This document shows, one piece after another, positions 1-7,966 of a stretch of DNA of 38,362 nt. The stretch lies in NCBI GenBank assembly GCA_002067365.1, contig MVRK01000032.1:1-38362 (forward strand). Direction: 5' to 3'. The stretch comes from Methanosaeta sp. PtaU1.Bin060. GTDB lineage: Archaea > Halobacteriota > Methanosarcinia > Methanotrichales > Methanotrichaceae. A program made the translations under genes and the position numbers. Below the pieces are notes generated by a model. That model was given only the letters and a program-made list of their open reading frames with translations. It was not told the origin of the DNA and did not search any database. Position 1 is the stretch's first letter; each line of letters begins with the position of its first letter.

Positions 1-67
1 ATACTTGAAAGCCTTAAGCATCGCTGCATTTTATGCTTTTATGGTATAAATAAATTTGTAGCATAAT

Positions 68-127
68 GGAAGGACGCCGCTTTCATCCCCACTGTGAACG
101 GTGGGGTCTTCTCGCTCCGTCCTTTCC
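68..127. other. Nested inverted repeat (terminator or IS200/IS605-like end)
   Basis: An outer stem GGAAGGACG (68-76) pairs with CGTCCTTTCC (118-127, one bulge) and encloses an inner stem CCCCAC (87-92) / GTGGGG (101-106) with an 8-base loop. The core resembles the subterminal hairpin seen at the ends of many archaeal IS200/IS605-TnpB elements. It also lies 33 bases downstream of the thioesterase stop on the minus strand and could simply terminate that transcript. No transposase gene is present, so the IS reading is inference from motif memory. Confidence 0.4.
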
Positions 128-159
128 GATCCTGCTAGATAAATACGGGACGACATTGT

Positions 160-576
160 TCAGAGGAAGGGCAAAGGGTCCTTCTTTCTGTAGGCCAACG
201 TCTGACAGATCGCGACGAGCCTTCCTCCCTCTCCAGTGACTCGGATCTCGCAGGCAGAGATCCTCGGGGATTTATTAACCTCTTTGCCCTCTGCCAGAAG
301 CACCTCTCCTGGGGCTGCTGCATTGAGGTAGCTCACATTCAAGCTCAGGGCCACAGCCACAGTCCCGTGTGAGTTCACAGTCAGCTCAAAGGCTGAGTCT
401 ATCAGGGAATAGATCGCAGCTCCATGAACCATCTCGAAGATGTTGTTCATCTTCTGTGTGGTCTTCATCCTGACCACGGCGCGGCCAGGCTCAATCTCAA
501 CGATCTCCAACCCGAAGATCTGCGCATACGGCTCCTTGCGGAAAGCCGCCTCAAGAGCCTTCAAGGAATCGCTCAT
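160..576 (-). CDS. PaaI-family hotdog-fold thioesterase
   Basis: This predicts a 138-residue cytoplasmic hotdog-fold acyl-CoA thioesterase. The hallmark helix segment is visible around residues 48-62: MVHGAAIYSLIDSAFE, matching the family HG-G--L-D-A pattern in which the His-Gly and Asp/Glu shape the thioester site. Length is normal for the PaaI/YbgC-like single-domain group. A GTG three bases upstream (579) is possible, but the ATG at 576 sits six bases after a GAGAGAGG ribosome-binding site, so it is preferred. A TATA-like GATATAACC lies just upstream on the minus strand, between this gene and the divergent neighbour. The substrate cannot be named; aryl-CoA or general acyl-CoA clean-up are the usual roles of the family. 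Confidence 0.85.
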   Translation of the reverse strand: MSDSLKALEAAFRKEPYAQIFGLEIVEIEPGRAVVRMKTTQKMNNIFEMVHGAAIYSLIDSAFELTVNSHGTVAVALSLNVSYLNAAAPGEVLLAEGKEVNKSPRISACEIRVTGEGGRLVAICQTLAYRKKDPLPFL

Positions 577-680
577 CACATACCTCTCTCTGGTGGTATC
601 TTCGAAATGGTTATATCTGCTCCGCCCAAAACTGGGGTCTCATGCCCTGTGCTCCGGGCGTCAGGCCTGAGCCAGTGTCC

Positions 681-1145
681 ATGGAGCTTGAAGGTTCAGC
701 CGTTTCCATAATCCTGACCCAGGGCTCCATAAACATCTGGTTCGGAAAGAACTTCGACAGGTCCCTCATCGCCAAGATCCTGGTGATAGTATCGAGAGTT
801 GACTCTGCAACGGAGCACGAGAAGGAGGTCATCTGCCCCTTCGAGGAGATCAGCGAGTTCGAGAGCAACGGCTACATCCTGACATCCTATGCCAGGAGAG
901 GGGATAAGTACAGGGCGATATTCGTAGTGCCTTTCTCCAACACTCGCGCCCTGGAGAAGTTCATCGAGTCCATTTATGAGGATACAGAGCATGAAGATGT
1001 GCGCTTCACCCTTTACTGGCGGGGCGGCAGGGCCAGGATGAACATCATGAAAGATGAGCTTGGGCGGCTCAACTGCTTCAGCACATCACATGTCGTTTAC
1101 AGGGAAGACCTGAATGGAAAAAACCTGAACAGAAACCCTGGATAA
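681..1145 (+). CDS. Conserved-looking hypothetical protein
   Basis: A 154-residue soluble protein if it starts at ATG 681 (MELEGSAVSII...); an upstream ATG at 642 in the same frame would add 13 residues of less protein-like sequence. I do not recognise the family. The body alternates beta-like hydrophobic stretches (SIILTQGSINIWFG, YRAIFVVPF, VRFTLYWRGGRA) with charged helices, consistent with a small alpha/beta domain. There is no signal peptide, membrane segment or Cys cluster. It is divergent from the thioesterase gene and ends 18 bases before the aminotransferase start, so cotranscription with that gene and aIF5A is likely. No strong ribosome-binding site marks either start. Confidence 0.6.
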   Translation: MELEGSAVSIILTQGSINIWFGKNFDRSLIAKILVIVSRVDSATEHEKEVICPFEEISEFESNGYILTSYARRGDKYRAIFVVPFSNTRALEKFIESIYEDTEHEDVRFTLYWRGGRARMNIMKDELGRLNCFSTSHVVYREDLNGKNLNRNPG

Positions 1146-1163
1146 AAATCAGAGGAAAGTGCC

Positions 1164-2267
1164 ATGAGATTTGCAAGCTGTACGGGGAAGATCGAGATCT
1201 CGGGTATAAGAAAGTGCTTCGAGGGGGCCGGTCCCGGGGCCATCAACCTGGGTCTCGGCCAGCCTGACTTCGACACTCCTGATCACATCAAGAGGGCGGC
1301 CATAGAGGCTATCGAGCGGGGGCAGACGGGCTACACGCCCAACTGCGGCGTTCCTGAGCTTCGGGCGGCCCTTGCAGAGAAGTTCAGGCGAGAGAACAAG
1401 ATTCAATGCTCTCCTGAGGAGATCATGGTCACCAGCGGCGCGAGCGAGGCCCTGTTCCTGGCCATCGCTGCGCTCGTGGACAAGGGCGATGAGGTCCTGA
1501 TCGCCGACCCGAGCTTCCTCTCCTATGCAGAGCTGACGAAGTTGGTGGGAGGAAAGCCCGTGGGCGTTCCCCTCGACGAAGAGCTCAGGCTCTCTTCAGA
1601 GGCTGTTCTGTCGAAGGTGACTGATAGGACCAAGCTGATAATAATGAACTCGCCCTCGAACCCTACGGGCGCAGTCGGGACTGCTGAGCAGGTGAGGGCG
1701 ATCGCAGAGCTCGCCAGCGACAGGGACATCGGCGTCCTCTCCGACGAGGTCTACGAGCACTTCATCTATCAGGGGGAGCACATCAGCCCAGCCCGGTTCT
1801 CTGACAATGTCATCACAGTCAATGCCGTCTCAAAGACCTATGCCATGACGGGCTGGAGGCTCGGCTATCTGGCGGCCCGAGGCTGTGCCCTCGAACAGCT
1901 TCTGAAGGTTCATCAGTATGTCCAGGCATGCGCCAGCTCCATCTCCCAGGCGGCTGCCCTGGCAGCGATAACAGGCCCCCAGGAGTGCGTCGCCAGGATG
2001 AGGGACGAGTTTCGGTCCAGGAGGGATCTCCTGGTGAATGGCTTCAAGGAGATGGGCATGGACCTCATAGTTCCAGATGGCGCTTTCTACCTCTTCCCCC
2101 GCGTCGGAGACGGTGACGCTGTGGCAGCACGCCTCGGGAAGGCGGGCGTGATCACAGTTCCAGGATCTGCCTTCGGGGCGGGCGGAAAAGAGCACATCAG
2201 GATCTCATATGCTGCCTCGCGCGCGAGCCTGGAGGAGGCTCTGCGGCGCATGAGAGACATCCTTTAA
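1164..2267 (+). CDS. Class I/II PLP-dependent aminotransferase (aspartate aminotransferase-like)
   Basis: A 367-residue fold-type I aminotransferase, probably using aspartate or another amino acid with 2-oxoglutarate. Visible family motifs are GLGQPDFDTP near residue 30, the Y-T-P-N-G-PELR segment at 57-66, SGASEAL (91-97) for phosphate contact, NSPSNPTGA (162-170) with Asn166, SDEVYEHF (193-200) with Asp194 and Tyr197, the Schiff-base lysine Lys224 in [13 protein letters not shown], and a C-terminal HIRISYA arginine for the substrate carboxylate. The start is preceded by GAGGAAAGTGCC. It lies 36 bases upstream of the aIF5A gene and may share its transcript. A paralogue with the same motifs lies at 14248-15390. 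Substrate specificity is not determined. Confidence 0.9.
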   Translation: MRFASCTGKIEISGIRKCFEGAGPGAINLGLGQPDFDTPDHIKRAAIEAIERGQTGYTPNCGVPELRAALAEKFRRENKIQCSPEEIMVTSGASEALFLAIAALVDKGDEVLIADPSFLSYAELTKLVGGKPVGVPLDEELRLSSEAVLSKVTDRTKLIIMNSPSNPTGAVGTAEQVRAIAELASDRDIGVLSDEVYEHFIYQGEHISPARFSDNVITVNAVSKTYAMTGWRLGYLAARGCALEQLLKVHQYVQACASSISQAAALAAITGPQECVARMRDEFRSRRDLLVNGFKEMGMDLIVPDGAFYLFPRVGDGDAVAARLGKAGVITVPGSAFGAGGKEHIRISYAASRASLEEALRRMRDIL

Positions 2268-2302
2268 ATAGGAGAGTCGCAATCGTCGCTAGGAGTGATG
2301 AG

Positions 2303-2686
2303 ATGAAGGAGCAGGTTGAGGTCAGAGAGCTGAAGGAAGGACGGTATGTGATCATCGATGATGAGCCCTGTATAATCAAGGGCATATCCCACTCTAAGCC
2401 CGGGAAACATGGGTCTGCCAAGGCCAGGGTGGACGCCATCGGCATCTTCGATAACCAGAAGCGATCCATAGTTCAGCCTGTGACAGCCAAGACTTACGTG
2501 CCCACAGTAGAGCGAAGGACTGGTCAGGTTCTCTCCATCAGCGATTCCTCTGTTCAGCTCATGGACATGGGCACATATCAGACTGTGGACGTGCCCATCA
2601 GCAAAGAGCAGAAGGAGAAGATAGAAGAAGGAAAAGAGGTATCCTACCTCTCCGTCATGGGCAGGACGAAGCTGGACCTGCGGTAG
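2303..2686 (+). CDS. eif5A: Translation initiation factor aIF5A (hypusine-containing)
   Basis: A 127-residue protein of the usual archaeal aIF5A length. The N-terminal SH3-like domain carries the exposed loop SHSKPGKHGSAKA; Lys35 in PGKHG is the residue that deoxyhypusine synthase modifies in this family. The C-terminal half is the OB-like domain (SVQLMDMGTYQTVDVPI). The factor binds the ribosomal E site and helps peptide-bond formation at stalling sequences such as proline runs. The start is fixed by AGGAG ten bases ahead of ATG 2303. The preceding aminotransferase ends 36 bases upstream, so both may be on one transcript. Confidence 0.97.
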   Translation: MKEQVEVRELKEGRYVIIDDEPCIIKGISHSKPGKHGSAKARVDAIGIFDNQKRSIVQPVTAKTYVPTVERRTGQVLSISDSSVQLMDMGTYQTVDVPISKEQKEKIEEGKEVSYLSVMGRTKLDLR

Positions 2687-2796
2687 ATTCTTTTCGTCTT
2701 CAGGAGGCGACGTCTCATCAGCTGCTTCCTGGGGACTTCGCCATCAGCGGCGCAGGAGATGCTGGCCGCAGGGCCATCGAGGTGAGACGGCAGGCC

Positions 2797-2928
2797 TCAT
2801 CTGCGATGCATCATCTTGAATGCCTTCACCATCAATATGGGCAAAATCAGCACGAGGGCAAGCTTTGAGAGGCCCCACATGATCCGAAAGGGAAGGGCGA
2901 CCAGGCGCATCATCAACTTGAAGAACAT
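2797..2928 (-). CDS. Candidate 43-residue membrane protein
   Basis: This small minus-strand frame begins MFFKLMMRLVALPFRIMWGL and ends KAFKMMHRR. It contains one strongly hydrophobic helix (LSKLALVLILPILMVKAF, about residues 20-37) flanked by basic residues, so it reads as a single-pass membrane peptide. A GGTGGGTG stretch lies about ten bases upstream of the ATG. Farther upstream, an AT-rich AAAAAATATATCAAATA near 3017-3037 on this strand could be a promoter with a leader of about 70 bases. The family is not recognised. The reading rests on hydrophobic pattern and context only, and another frame overlaps here. Confidence 0.45.
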   Translation of the reverse strand: MFFKLMMRLVALPFRIMWGLSKLALVLILPILMVKAFKMMHRR

Positions 2929-3151
2929 CTCTTGACACCCACCAGAATTCATTCAGGATATCTCGAACAGCCGAGTTCCTGCCGATATTCGAGTCTCCTC
3001 TCGATATACTCCTGCTTTATTTGATATATTTTTTGCGGTAGTTGGTGATTTATGCATAAGCCCGGACGTATTCGTCTCGATCTCCATTAAGCGCACTAGA
3101 CAGCATATACAGCAGGCTAGAAGAGGTCACAGAAGAGATTCAACTGATGGA
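2929..3151. other. Noncoding stretch between small membrane ORF and RNase HI
   Basis: This stretch is AT-rich around 3010-3040 (TTTATTTGATATATTTTTTG), the likely promoter for the minus-strand small gene at 2797-2928. No other coding frame with a ribosome-binding site is seen, and there is no tRNA-like T-loop. Confidence 0.4.
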
Positions 3152-3592
3152 TCAGACGGGGCGAGATCGCTTTCCTCCGCGGCTCCTGTACCTCTCGTAG
3201 CCCACCCTCGAAAGCCTGTCCGCCTCCACGTTCTTCTCCCTCGGCACCCAGGAGAAGCTGACATCCTTGCCCTGCAGAAGCCTCCTGATCTCGGGTACGT
3301 ACTTCCTGGAGGTTGCTGAGTTCACCTTCCACTCCCCCTTCATCTGCCTGATGACCAGCTGGGAATCGCCCTTGACTTCAAGCCTCTCCACGATCCCCTC
3401 ATCGATCACCCACTGGACTGCAGCCTTCAGGCCCTCATACTCCGCGACGTTGTTGGTCATGCCCTTGCCTTCGCCCACCGCTCCAAAGCCCCTGTGGATC
3501 AGCTCACCGTCGCGGTAGATGAGGTATCCGTAGGCTGCCACGCCACATGGGTTCTTTGGATAGCACATTCCGTCGAAGTAGATGGTGATCAT
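3152..3592 (-). CDS. rnhA: Ribonuclease HI (type 1 RNase H)
   Basis: From ATG 3592 this gives 146 residues that fit one RNase H fold. The four catalytic acidic residues are in place: Asp7 (YFDGMC), Glu51 (NNVAEYEGL), Asp76 (KGDSQLV) and Asp125 (NVEADRLS). The enzyme cleaves the RNA strand of RNA-DNA hybrids, in R-loops and replication primers, with two metal ions. The C-terminal tail is Arg/Lys-rich (YRSRGGKRSR), which may help nucleic-acid binding. A TTG at 3613 would add seven residues; the ATG at 3592 is preferred because the fold begins directly with MITIYFDG. It stands alone between noncoding stretches. Confidence 0.93.
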   Translation of the reverse strand: MITIYFDGMCYPKNPCGVAAYGYLIYRDGELIHRGFGAVGEGKGMTNNVAEYEGLKAAVQWVIDEGIVERLEVKGDSQLVIRQMKGEWKVNSATSRKYVPEIRRLLQGKDVSFSWVPREKNVEADRLSRVGYERYRSRGGKRSRPV

Positions 3593-3742
3593 ATCATCGC
3601 CATCTCTTTTCAATGTAGCTTAAAAAGCTGTGGCCGAATGAGACGCATGGGATTTCCTGGATCTCAGCCCACAACCTCTATCAGGAAGGATCTTTCATGG
3701 TTTCTCATCAAATAGCCTTAAGGTCTCCGAGGAATCTACATC

Positions 3743-3838
3743 ATGGACGGAGACCGTGGGATCTATGAGCAAAGGCGATCCTTTAGGTCTCCTGTGAAGA
3801 GGAAGACAAAGATGAAGACTGAACTGACTGGAAAGTGA
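3743..3838 (+). CDS. Possible 31-residue leader/small ORF
   Basis: A short frame MDGDRGIYEQRRSFRSPVKR... follows GAGGA with a nine-base spacing. Its TGA stop overlaps a GTG (3835) that opens the oxidoreductase frame, a GTGA arrangement common in translational coupling. The peptide is very basic and has no recognised domain. It may be a leader peptide, a decayed gene fragment or chance. Confidence 0.25.
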   Translation: MDGDRGIYEQRRSFRSPVKRKTKMKTELTGK

Positions 3839-3855
3839 AGGGGGTCTCAAGGTTC

Positions 3856-4926
3856 ATGAGAGTCGCAGTTATCGGTGGAGGAGTCGCTGGCGCAGAGCTG
3901 GTGAGGACTGCCCTGCCCGGCCCCCTGGACATCACCCTGATAGAGCCGAAGAAGCAGATAGAGCTGCAGGCGCTCTATCCCGAGTACCTCGCCGGGCTCA
4001 CGAGAATCCAGGACCTGGCAGCGCCCCTCGCTCCCTTCTGCGAGCGAGTTGGCGCTACGTTTCTGAACGATAGGGCCTTGCGGCTGGAGGAGAAGGCGGT
4101 CGTCTGCGAGCACGGCCAGGTGGAGTTCGACTTCGCAGTTGTGGCTGCCGGAGCTTCGCAGAACTACTTCGGGATCAAGGGTCAGGAACACACATTCTCC
4201 ATCAACACCCTGGAGGAGGCCAAGAGGGCGAGAAGGTTCGTGGAGGACAGGAATCCTGAGCGCATCATGATCATGGGATCGGGGCTGACGGGCGTGGAGG
4301 CGGCTTGCGTCCTGGCTGAGAGCCTGGATGCGAGCATCTACATCATCGAGGCAAGAGAGAGGATCCTCCCCCAGTTCTCGCCCAATACCTCAGCGCTCAT
4401 CGAGAAAGCGCTTTCCAAGAAGGGTGTGAACATCCTCACATCCGCCCAGGTCAGAGAGGTCAGAGAGGACTGCATCCTCTTCGCGGACAGCAACGGCACA
4501 TGCCTCGACTGCGACATGGCGATCTGGACAGCAGGCGTCAAGCCCTCCAGCTTCATCGAGGGGCTTTCTCTTCCGAAGAAGAAGGGCTGGGTCCTGGTTG
4601 ACCCCTTCCTTCTCGCGAGGGACGACGTCTTCGCCGTGGGCGACTGCGCCTGGATCGAGGTCGATGGACGTCTCGCGACCAAAACAGGCCTGGAGGCAGA
4701 GCGTCAGGCGAAGCACGTCGCCCGCAACCTGACACACCTGGCCGAGAATAGAGCGCTGGAGAGGTACTCGGTTCGCGCCAGCACCGACAGCCAGGTGGCT
4801 CTGATCTCCCTGGGATGCGACTGCGCCGTCGGCGTCGTCGGGAAGATGTGCATCGGCGCTCCGACGAGGCTGATCTACTCGCTCAAGAGCTGGATAGATA
4901 AGTCGTTCATAAGGAGATTCAAGTAA
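3856..4926 (+). CDS. FAD/NAD(P)-dependent oxidoreductase (NDH-2/pyridine nucleotide-disulphide family)
   Basis: A 356-residue flavoprotein with two Rossmann motifs: VIGGGVAGAE at the N-terminus for FAD and MIMGSGLTGVEAA near residue 144 for NAD(P)H. The second FAD-binding motif appears as DDVFAVGDCAWIE near residue 264. WTAGVKPS is the usual ATG-like segment of this family. There is no redox-active CxxC, so it resembles type II NADH dehydrogenases or sulfide-quinone-like enzymes rather than disulfide reductases. The C-terminal end KSWIDKSFIRRF could be an amphipathic membrane-association helix. ATG 3856 follows AAGGGGGTC; an in-frame GTG at 3835 overlaps the stop of a small ORF. The electron acceptor is not evident. 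It is convergent with hef. Confidence 0.85.
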   Translation: MRVAVIGGGVAGAELVRTALPGPLDITLIEPKKQIELQALYPEYLAGLTRIQDLAAPLAPFCERVGATFLNDRALRLEEKAVVCEHGQVEFDFAVVAAGASQNYFGIKGQEHTFSINTLEEAKRARRFVEDRNPERIMIMGSGLTGVEAACVLAESLDASIYIIEARERILPQFSPNTSALIEKALSKKGVNILTSAQVREVREDCILFADSNGTCLDCDMAIWTAGVKPSSFIEGLSLPKKKGWVLVDPFLLARDDVFAVGDCAWIEVDGRLATKTGLEAERQAKHVARNLTHLAENRALERYSVRASTDSQVALISLGCDCAVGVVGKMCIGAPTRLIYSLKSWIDKSFIRRFK

Positions 4927-4998
4927 AACACAGGTGCGGTTAAACATTATTTTTCAATCAGTCATTATGGCATCTTTTATATAATATTTGGGCCCGCG

Positions 4999-7281
4999 TC
5001 ATCCTTTGTATTGCCCGCCCACCAGCTCTCTGATCCTCTCGGCGATCTTCGGTCCCACCAGCTCAACCTCTTGAAGCTCTTCTGGAGAGGCCGCCACGAT
5101 GCGCTCCACAGAACCGAAGTGCCTGAGCAGGTTTCTTGCGACCGCAGGTCCGACGCTTGGCATTGATGCTACAAGATATTCCTGCTGCTCCTTGAGCGTC
5201 CTGGCTGTCTTGTGGCCGTGAATCTTGGGAGCCCTGCCATCTTTTCGCTCCCTGGCCGAGAGAATGGCGATCACTTCCGCAGTCTCCTCTTGGCTCTCAG
5301 TGGGGATGATGGGAACCCCGTAGTCCACAGCCACAGAGGCGAGGGCCCCGCGAATGGCATTCGGGTTGACCTGGCGCGTATAAAGATCCCTGCCCTCGAG
5401 GATCAGAAGGGGTCTCTCGTAGGTTCTCGCGAGGTCAGAGATCTGCCGGAAGAGGTTTCTCTGGGGGTCCATCATGGAGACAACAAAATCCTGCGCTGTC
5501 TTGCGCTCCACTGCCACACGATCGCTGATGACGTAATCCCCCACCTCCAGATTCTTCATGGCCACCTGCAGGCCCCTCGTCTCCAGGAGCTTGCCCATCT
5601 CCCTCTCTCGCAAATCGACGAAGATGGCGAACGCCTCGCTTTGGGCCTGAGGGCTGGCTGCTGTGCACTGAATATTCGACGCCCTGGCATCCTGTGCATC
5701 GGTGATCTCTGCCTGCCTGGTCTGTGGTTGCTCAGGCGTCTCGAACTGGGCCTGGTGCTCCTTTCTGGAAAGGCCGCGGATCTGCCTTTGCATCGTCTTC
5801 TCTTTGCGGTCGCTGATCCAGTGGTATGCCTCGTCGCGGGTTCCTTTGGCCATCAGAACCACGACCCGCCCCGCCCTGGCCCTGCCGGTCCTGCCCTTGC
5901 GCTGAATGCTGCGGATCTCAGAGGGAACAGGCTCGTAGAAGAGGACGAGGTCCGTAGATGGGATATCGATCCCCTCCTCGCCCACAGAGGTGGCTATGAG
6001 GACGTTGTGCTCCCCTGATCTGAACTTCTGCAGGATCTCAGCCTGCTTCTTCTGCGTCAGGCCGCTGTCGTCCTGGCGGCTTGCCTGGCCCACAAACCTC
6101 ACGGCCTTGATCACCTGGTCCTGCTTCAAGAACTCCAGGAGGGCCGAGGCGGTGTCCCTGTAGTTTGTGAAGACCATGATCCTCGAATCGGGCTCCGCCT
6201 CGATCTGCTCGTGAAGGATCTCCAGAACCGCAGAGAGCTTCGGGTGCTCGGCCTTCGTCTCTGCCAGGTCTGCCATGACCTTTCCGATCCTCGGGTCCTC
6301 GATGATCCTGCGGGAGGCCTTCGAGCCGGATCGGGAGAGGGCCTCGCCGTGAAGCCTCTGCAGGTACCTGCCCAGCGCACCGGGCCCCTGTGTCTCTGCA
6401 AGCTCGACTGCGTGCTGAAGCTTCAGGATCTCGGCCATGAGGGAGATTCCGCGAAAGAGAGCAGGATTTGGCTGTCTGGCCACCCCCGTTCTGAGCATAG
6501 CCTGGAGCCCGAGAAGCTCCTTCTTCGAGGCCCTGAGCTCGATCCTCGCAGGCGAGATTCCAAGCCGGTTCAGCTCATCCATTCTGGATTTGAGGACATC
6601 CTCGATGGCCGTCCGGATCCTCAGAAGCTCCTCAGGAACAGTGAGCCGGATCCATTCGACCTCCCTCTGATGCACGAAAGGCATGACGTCCGGATCGCTC
6701 TCGGTTCTGGTCAGGATCTTCTCGATCCCTAAGGATGCGCAGATCTCTGCGATCTTCTCGCCTTCGCTTCCGGGGCTGGCTGTGATGCCGAGCACAAGAG
6801 GGCTTGATGCCTCGCGCATATAGCGCTCCGCTATGTAGACATAGGCATAGTTTCCCACTGCCCTGTGGGCCTCGTCGAAGATGACGAGGGAGACATTCTC
6901 AAGATCCATCCTGCGGGAGAGAAGGTCGTTCTCGATGACCTGGGGCGTTGATACTACAATTCGGGCACTCTTCCAGATCTCGCCCCGCCCTTCGGCCTCT
7001 GTCTCACCCGTCATGAGGGCCACCATCCCATCGTCCGCGAGGACCCTGCGCAGAAAGGAGGCGTGCTGCTCCACAAGGGGCTTCGTCGGGGCGAGGAATA
7101 GGATCTTTCCCTTCTCGATCCTCCCGAGAAGGACCATGAGGGCGATCACAGTCTTCCCGAGGCCTGTTGGCACCACCACGAGGCTGGACGCCTTGAGGGC
7201 CCCTGCCGCGAGGTCGAGCTGGAAGAGACGCCTCTCCACGCTCTGGGGCCTGAGCAGAGGGTGCTCCAGGTATGTGGTCAT
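4999..7281 (-). CDS. hef: Hef: archaeal XPF/FANCM-like helicase-nuclease
   Basis: A full-length 760-residue Hef, which processes stalled forks and branched DNA in euryarchaea. The N-terminal superfamily 2 helicase has Walker A PTGLGKT (about 38-44), DEAH (about 135-138), TSVGEEGIDIP, and the arginine-finger motif QRKGRTGR (about 457-464). The C-terminal half is an ERCC4 nuclease with GDYVISDRVAVERKTAQDF (about 579-598), the metal-binding GD-n-VERK-D motif. A tandem helix-hairpin-helix domain ends the protein (MPSVGPAVARNLL and ELVGPKIAERI). The linker at about 490-545 is Gln/Ala-rich and looks flexible. It is transcribed alone and converges on the oxidoreductase gene. Confidence 0.97.
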   Translation of the reverse strand: MTTYLEHPLLRPQSVERRLFQLDLAAGALKASSLVVVPTGLGKTVIALMVLLGRIEKGKILFLAPTKPLVEQHASFLRRVLADDGMVALMTGETEAEGRGEIWKSARIVVSTPQVIENDLLSRRMDLENVSLVIFDEAHRAVGNYAYVYIAERYMREASSPLVLGITASPGSEGEKIAEICASLGIEKILTRTESDPDVMPFVHQREVEWIRLTVPEELLRIRTAIEDVLKSRMDELNRLGISPARIELRASKKELLGLQAMLRTGVARQPNPALFRGISLMAEILKLQHAVELAETQGPGALGRYLQRLHGEALSRSGSKASRRIIEDPRIGKVMADLAETKAEHPKLSAVLEILHEQIEAEPDSRIMVFTNYRDTASALLEFLKQDQVIKAVRFVGQASRQDDSGLTQKKQAEILQKFRSGEHNVLIATSVGEEGIDIPSTDLVLFYEPVPSEIRSIQRKGRTGRARAGRVVVLMAKGTRDEAYHWISDRKEKTMQRQIRGLSRKEHQAQFETPEQPQTRQAEITDAQDARASNIQCTAASPQAQSEAFAIFVDLREREMGKLLETRGLQVAMKNLEVGDYVISDRVAVERKTAQDFVVSMMDPQRNLFRQISDLARTYERPLLILEGRDLYTRQVNPNAIRGALASVAVDYGVPIIPTESQEETAEVIAILSARERKDGRAPKIHGHKTARTLKEQQEYLVASMPSVGPAVARNLLRHFGSVERIVAASPEELQEVELVGPKIAERIRELVGGQYKG

Positions 7282-7704
7282 CAGCCAATTATGGGGATTC
7301 GATCCTATTTAAGACGTAGATCCCCATAACAATCAAAAATTTTTATGATATATCAATCGGATGGGCGATCGATCATCGCAATCTCAAGCAAAGCCGGTCT
7401 TGAGACGGGCCACCAGACTGCCGCCAAGAGAACAATCTTACATTTCTTATATTGTATAATTGGATTACATTTGGATATATACTTTCAATTATAGGTTTTC
7501 CGAGATGAATATTGGTGTCAAACCGAAATTCCAAACAGATTCTTTTGATTCAACGAATAATAATATGCTCAAAGCGAATATAGGTTTAAAATAGCCCGCC
7601 TATCTGTAATATGATGATATTATTTTATTTGACTTCTTTATCAATCTACACTCGAATTCGGCAACGTATTACTTTATCATGAAATTCCCAAAGCTATATA
7701 GAGT
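7282..7704. other. AT-rich noncoding stretch upstream of hef
   Basis: This stretch holds the hef promoter side and long AT-rich segments (for example TTATATTGTATAATTGG near 7448-7464). I see no coding frame of useful length, tRNA, or clear repeat. Confidence 0.4.
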
Positions 7705-7708
7705 AAAA

Positions 7709-7716
7709 TTTATATA
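7709..7716 (+). promoter_or_regulatory. Archaeal TATA box for the yjbQ leader or a small RNA
   Basis: AAAATTTATATATGAT is a good archaeal BRE/TATA arrangement. A start about 25 bases downstream falls at 7736-7740, exactly where the GGATCCGGG stem begins, which suggests that the transcript starts with structured RNA. Confidence 0.5.
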
Positions 7717-7737
7717 TGATAGAGGATAAGCTGGGTA

Positions 7738-7842
7738 TCGGATCCGGGATTTCAAAGACTTTTAAAGTCATCCATCCCCTCAAGATGAATAGACCCGGAT
7801 CCTCCCCTCGAACAATGATCTCAAAAGCTCCTGGCTTTTTCG
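7738..7842 (+). ncRNA. Candidate structured small RNA or 5' leader
   Basis: GGATCCGGG (7740-7748) is perfectly complementary to CCCGGATCC (7794-7802). Inside the 45-base loop, GACT/AGTC around TTTAA can form a second small hairpin. A third hairpin AAAAGC-TCCTG-GCTTTT (7823-7839) ends in a T run, like an intrinsic terminator. A TATA box lies at the expected distance upstream. If the terminator works, the product is about 100 bases and ends well before yjbQ at 7967; otherwise it is the 5' part of the yjbQ leader. No known riboswitch class or guide RNA boxes are recognised. Confidence 0.4.
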
Positions 7843-7966
7843 TCCCTGATCTCCCAAAACCTCCCAGTTCCTCGATTTTTATGGGATTTCCGGAGGTTCA
7901 TTCAGCTTTTTTCCGGGCCCGCTCAGCTTAAATTCTGAGCTGCCAAGGTCAGATCGGTGAGACGGG

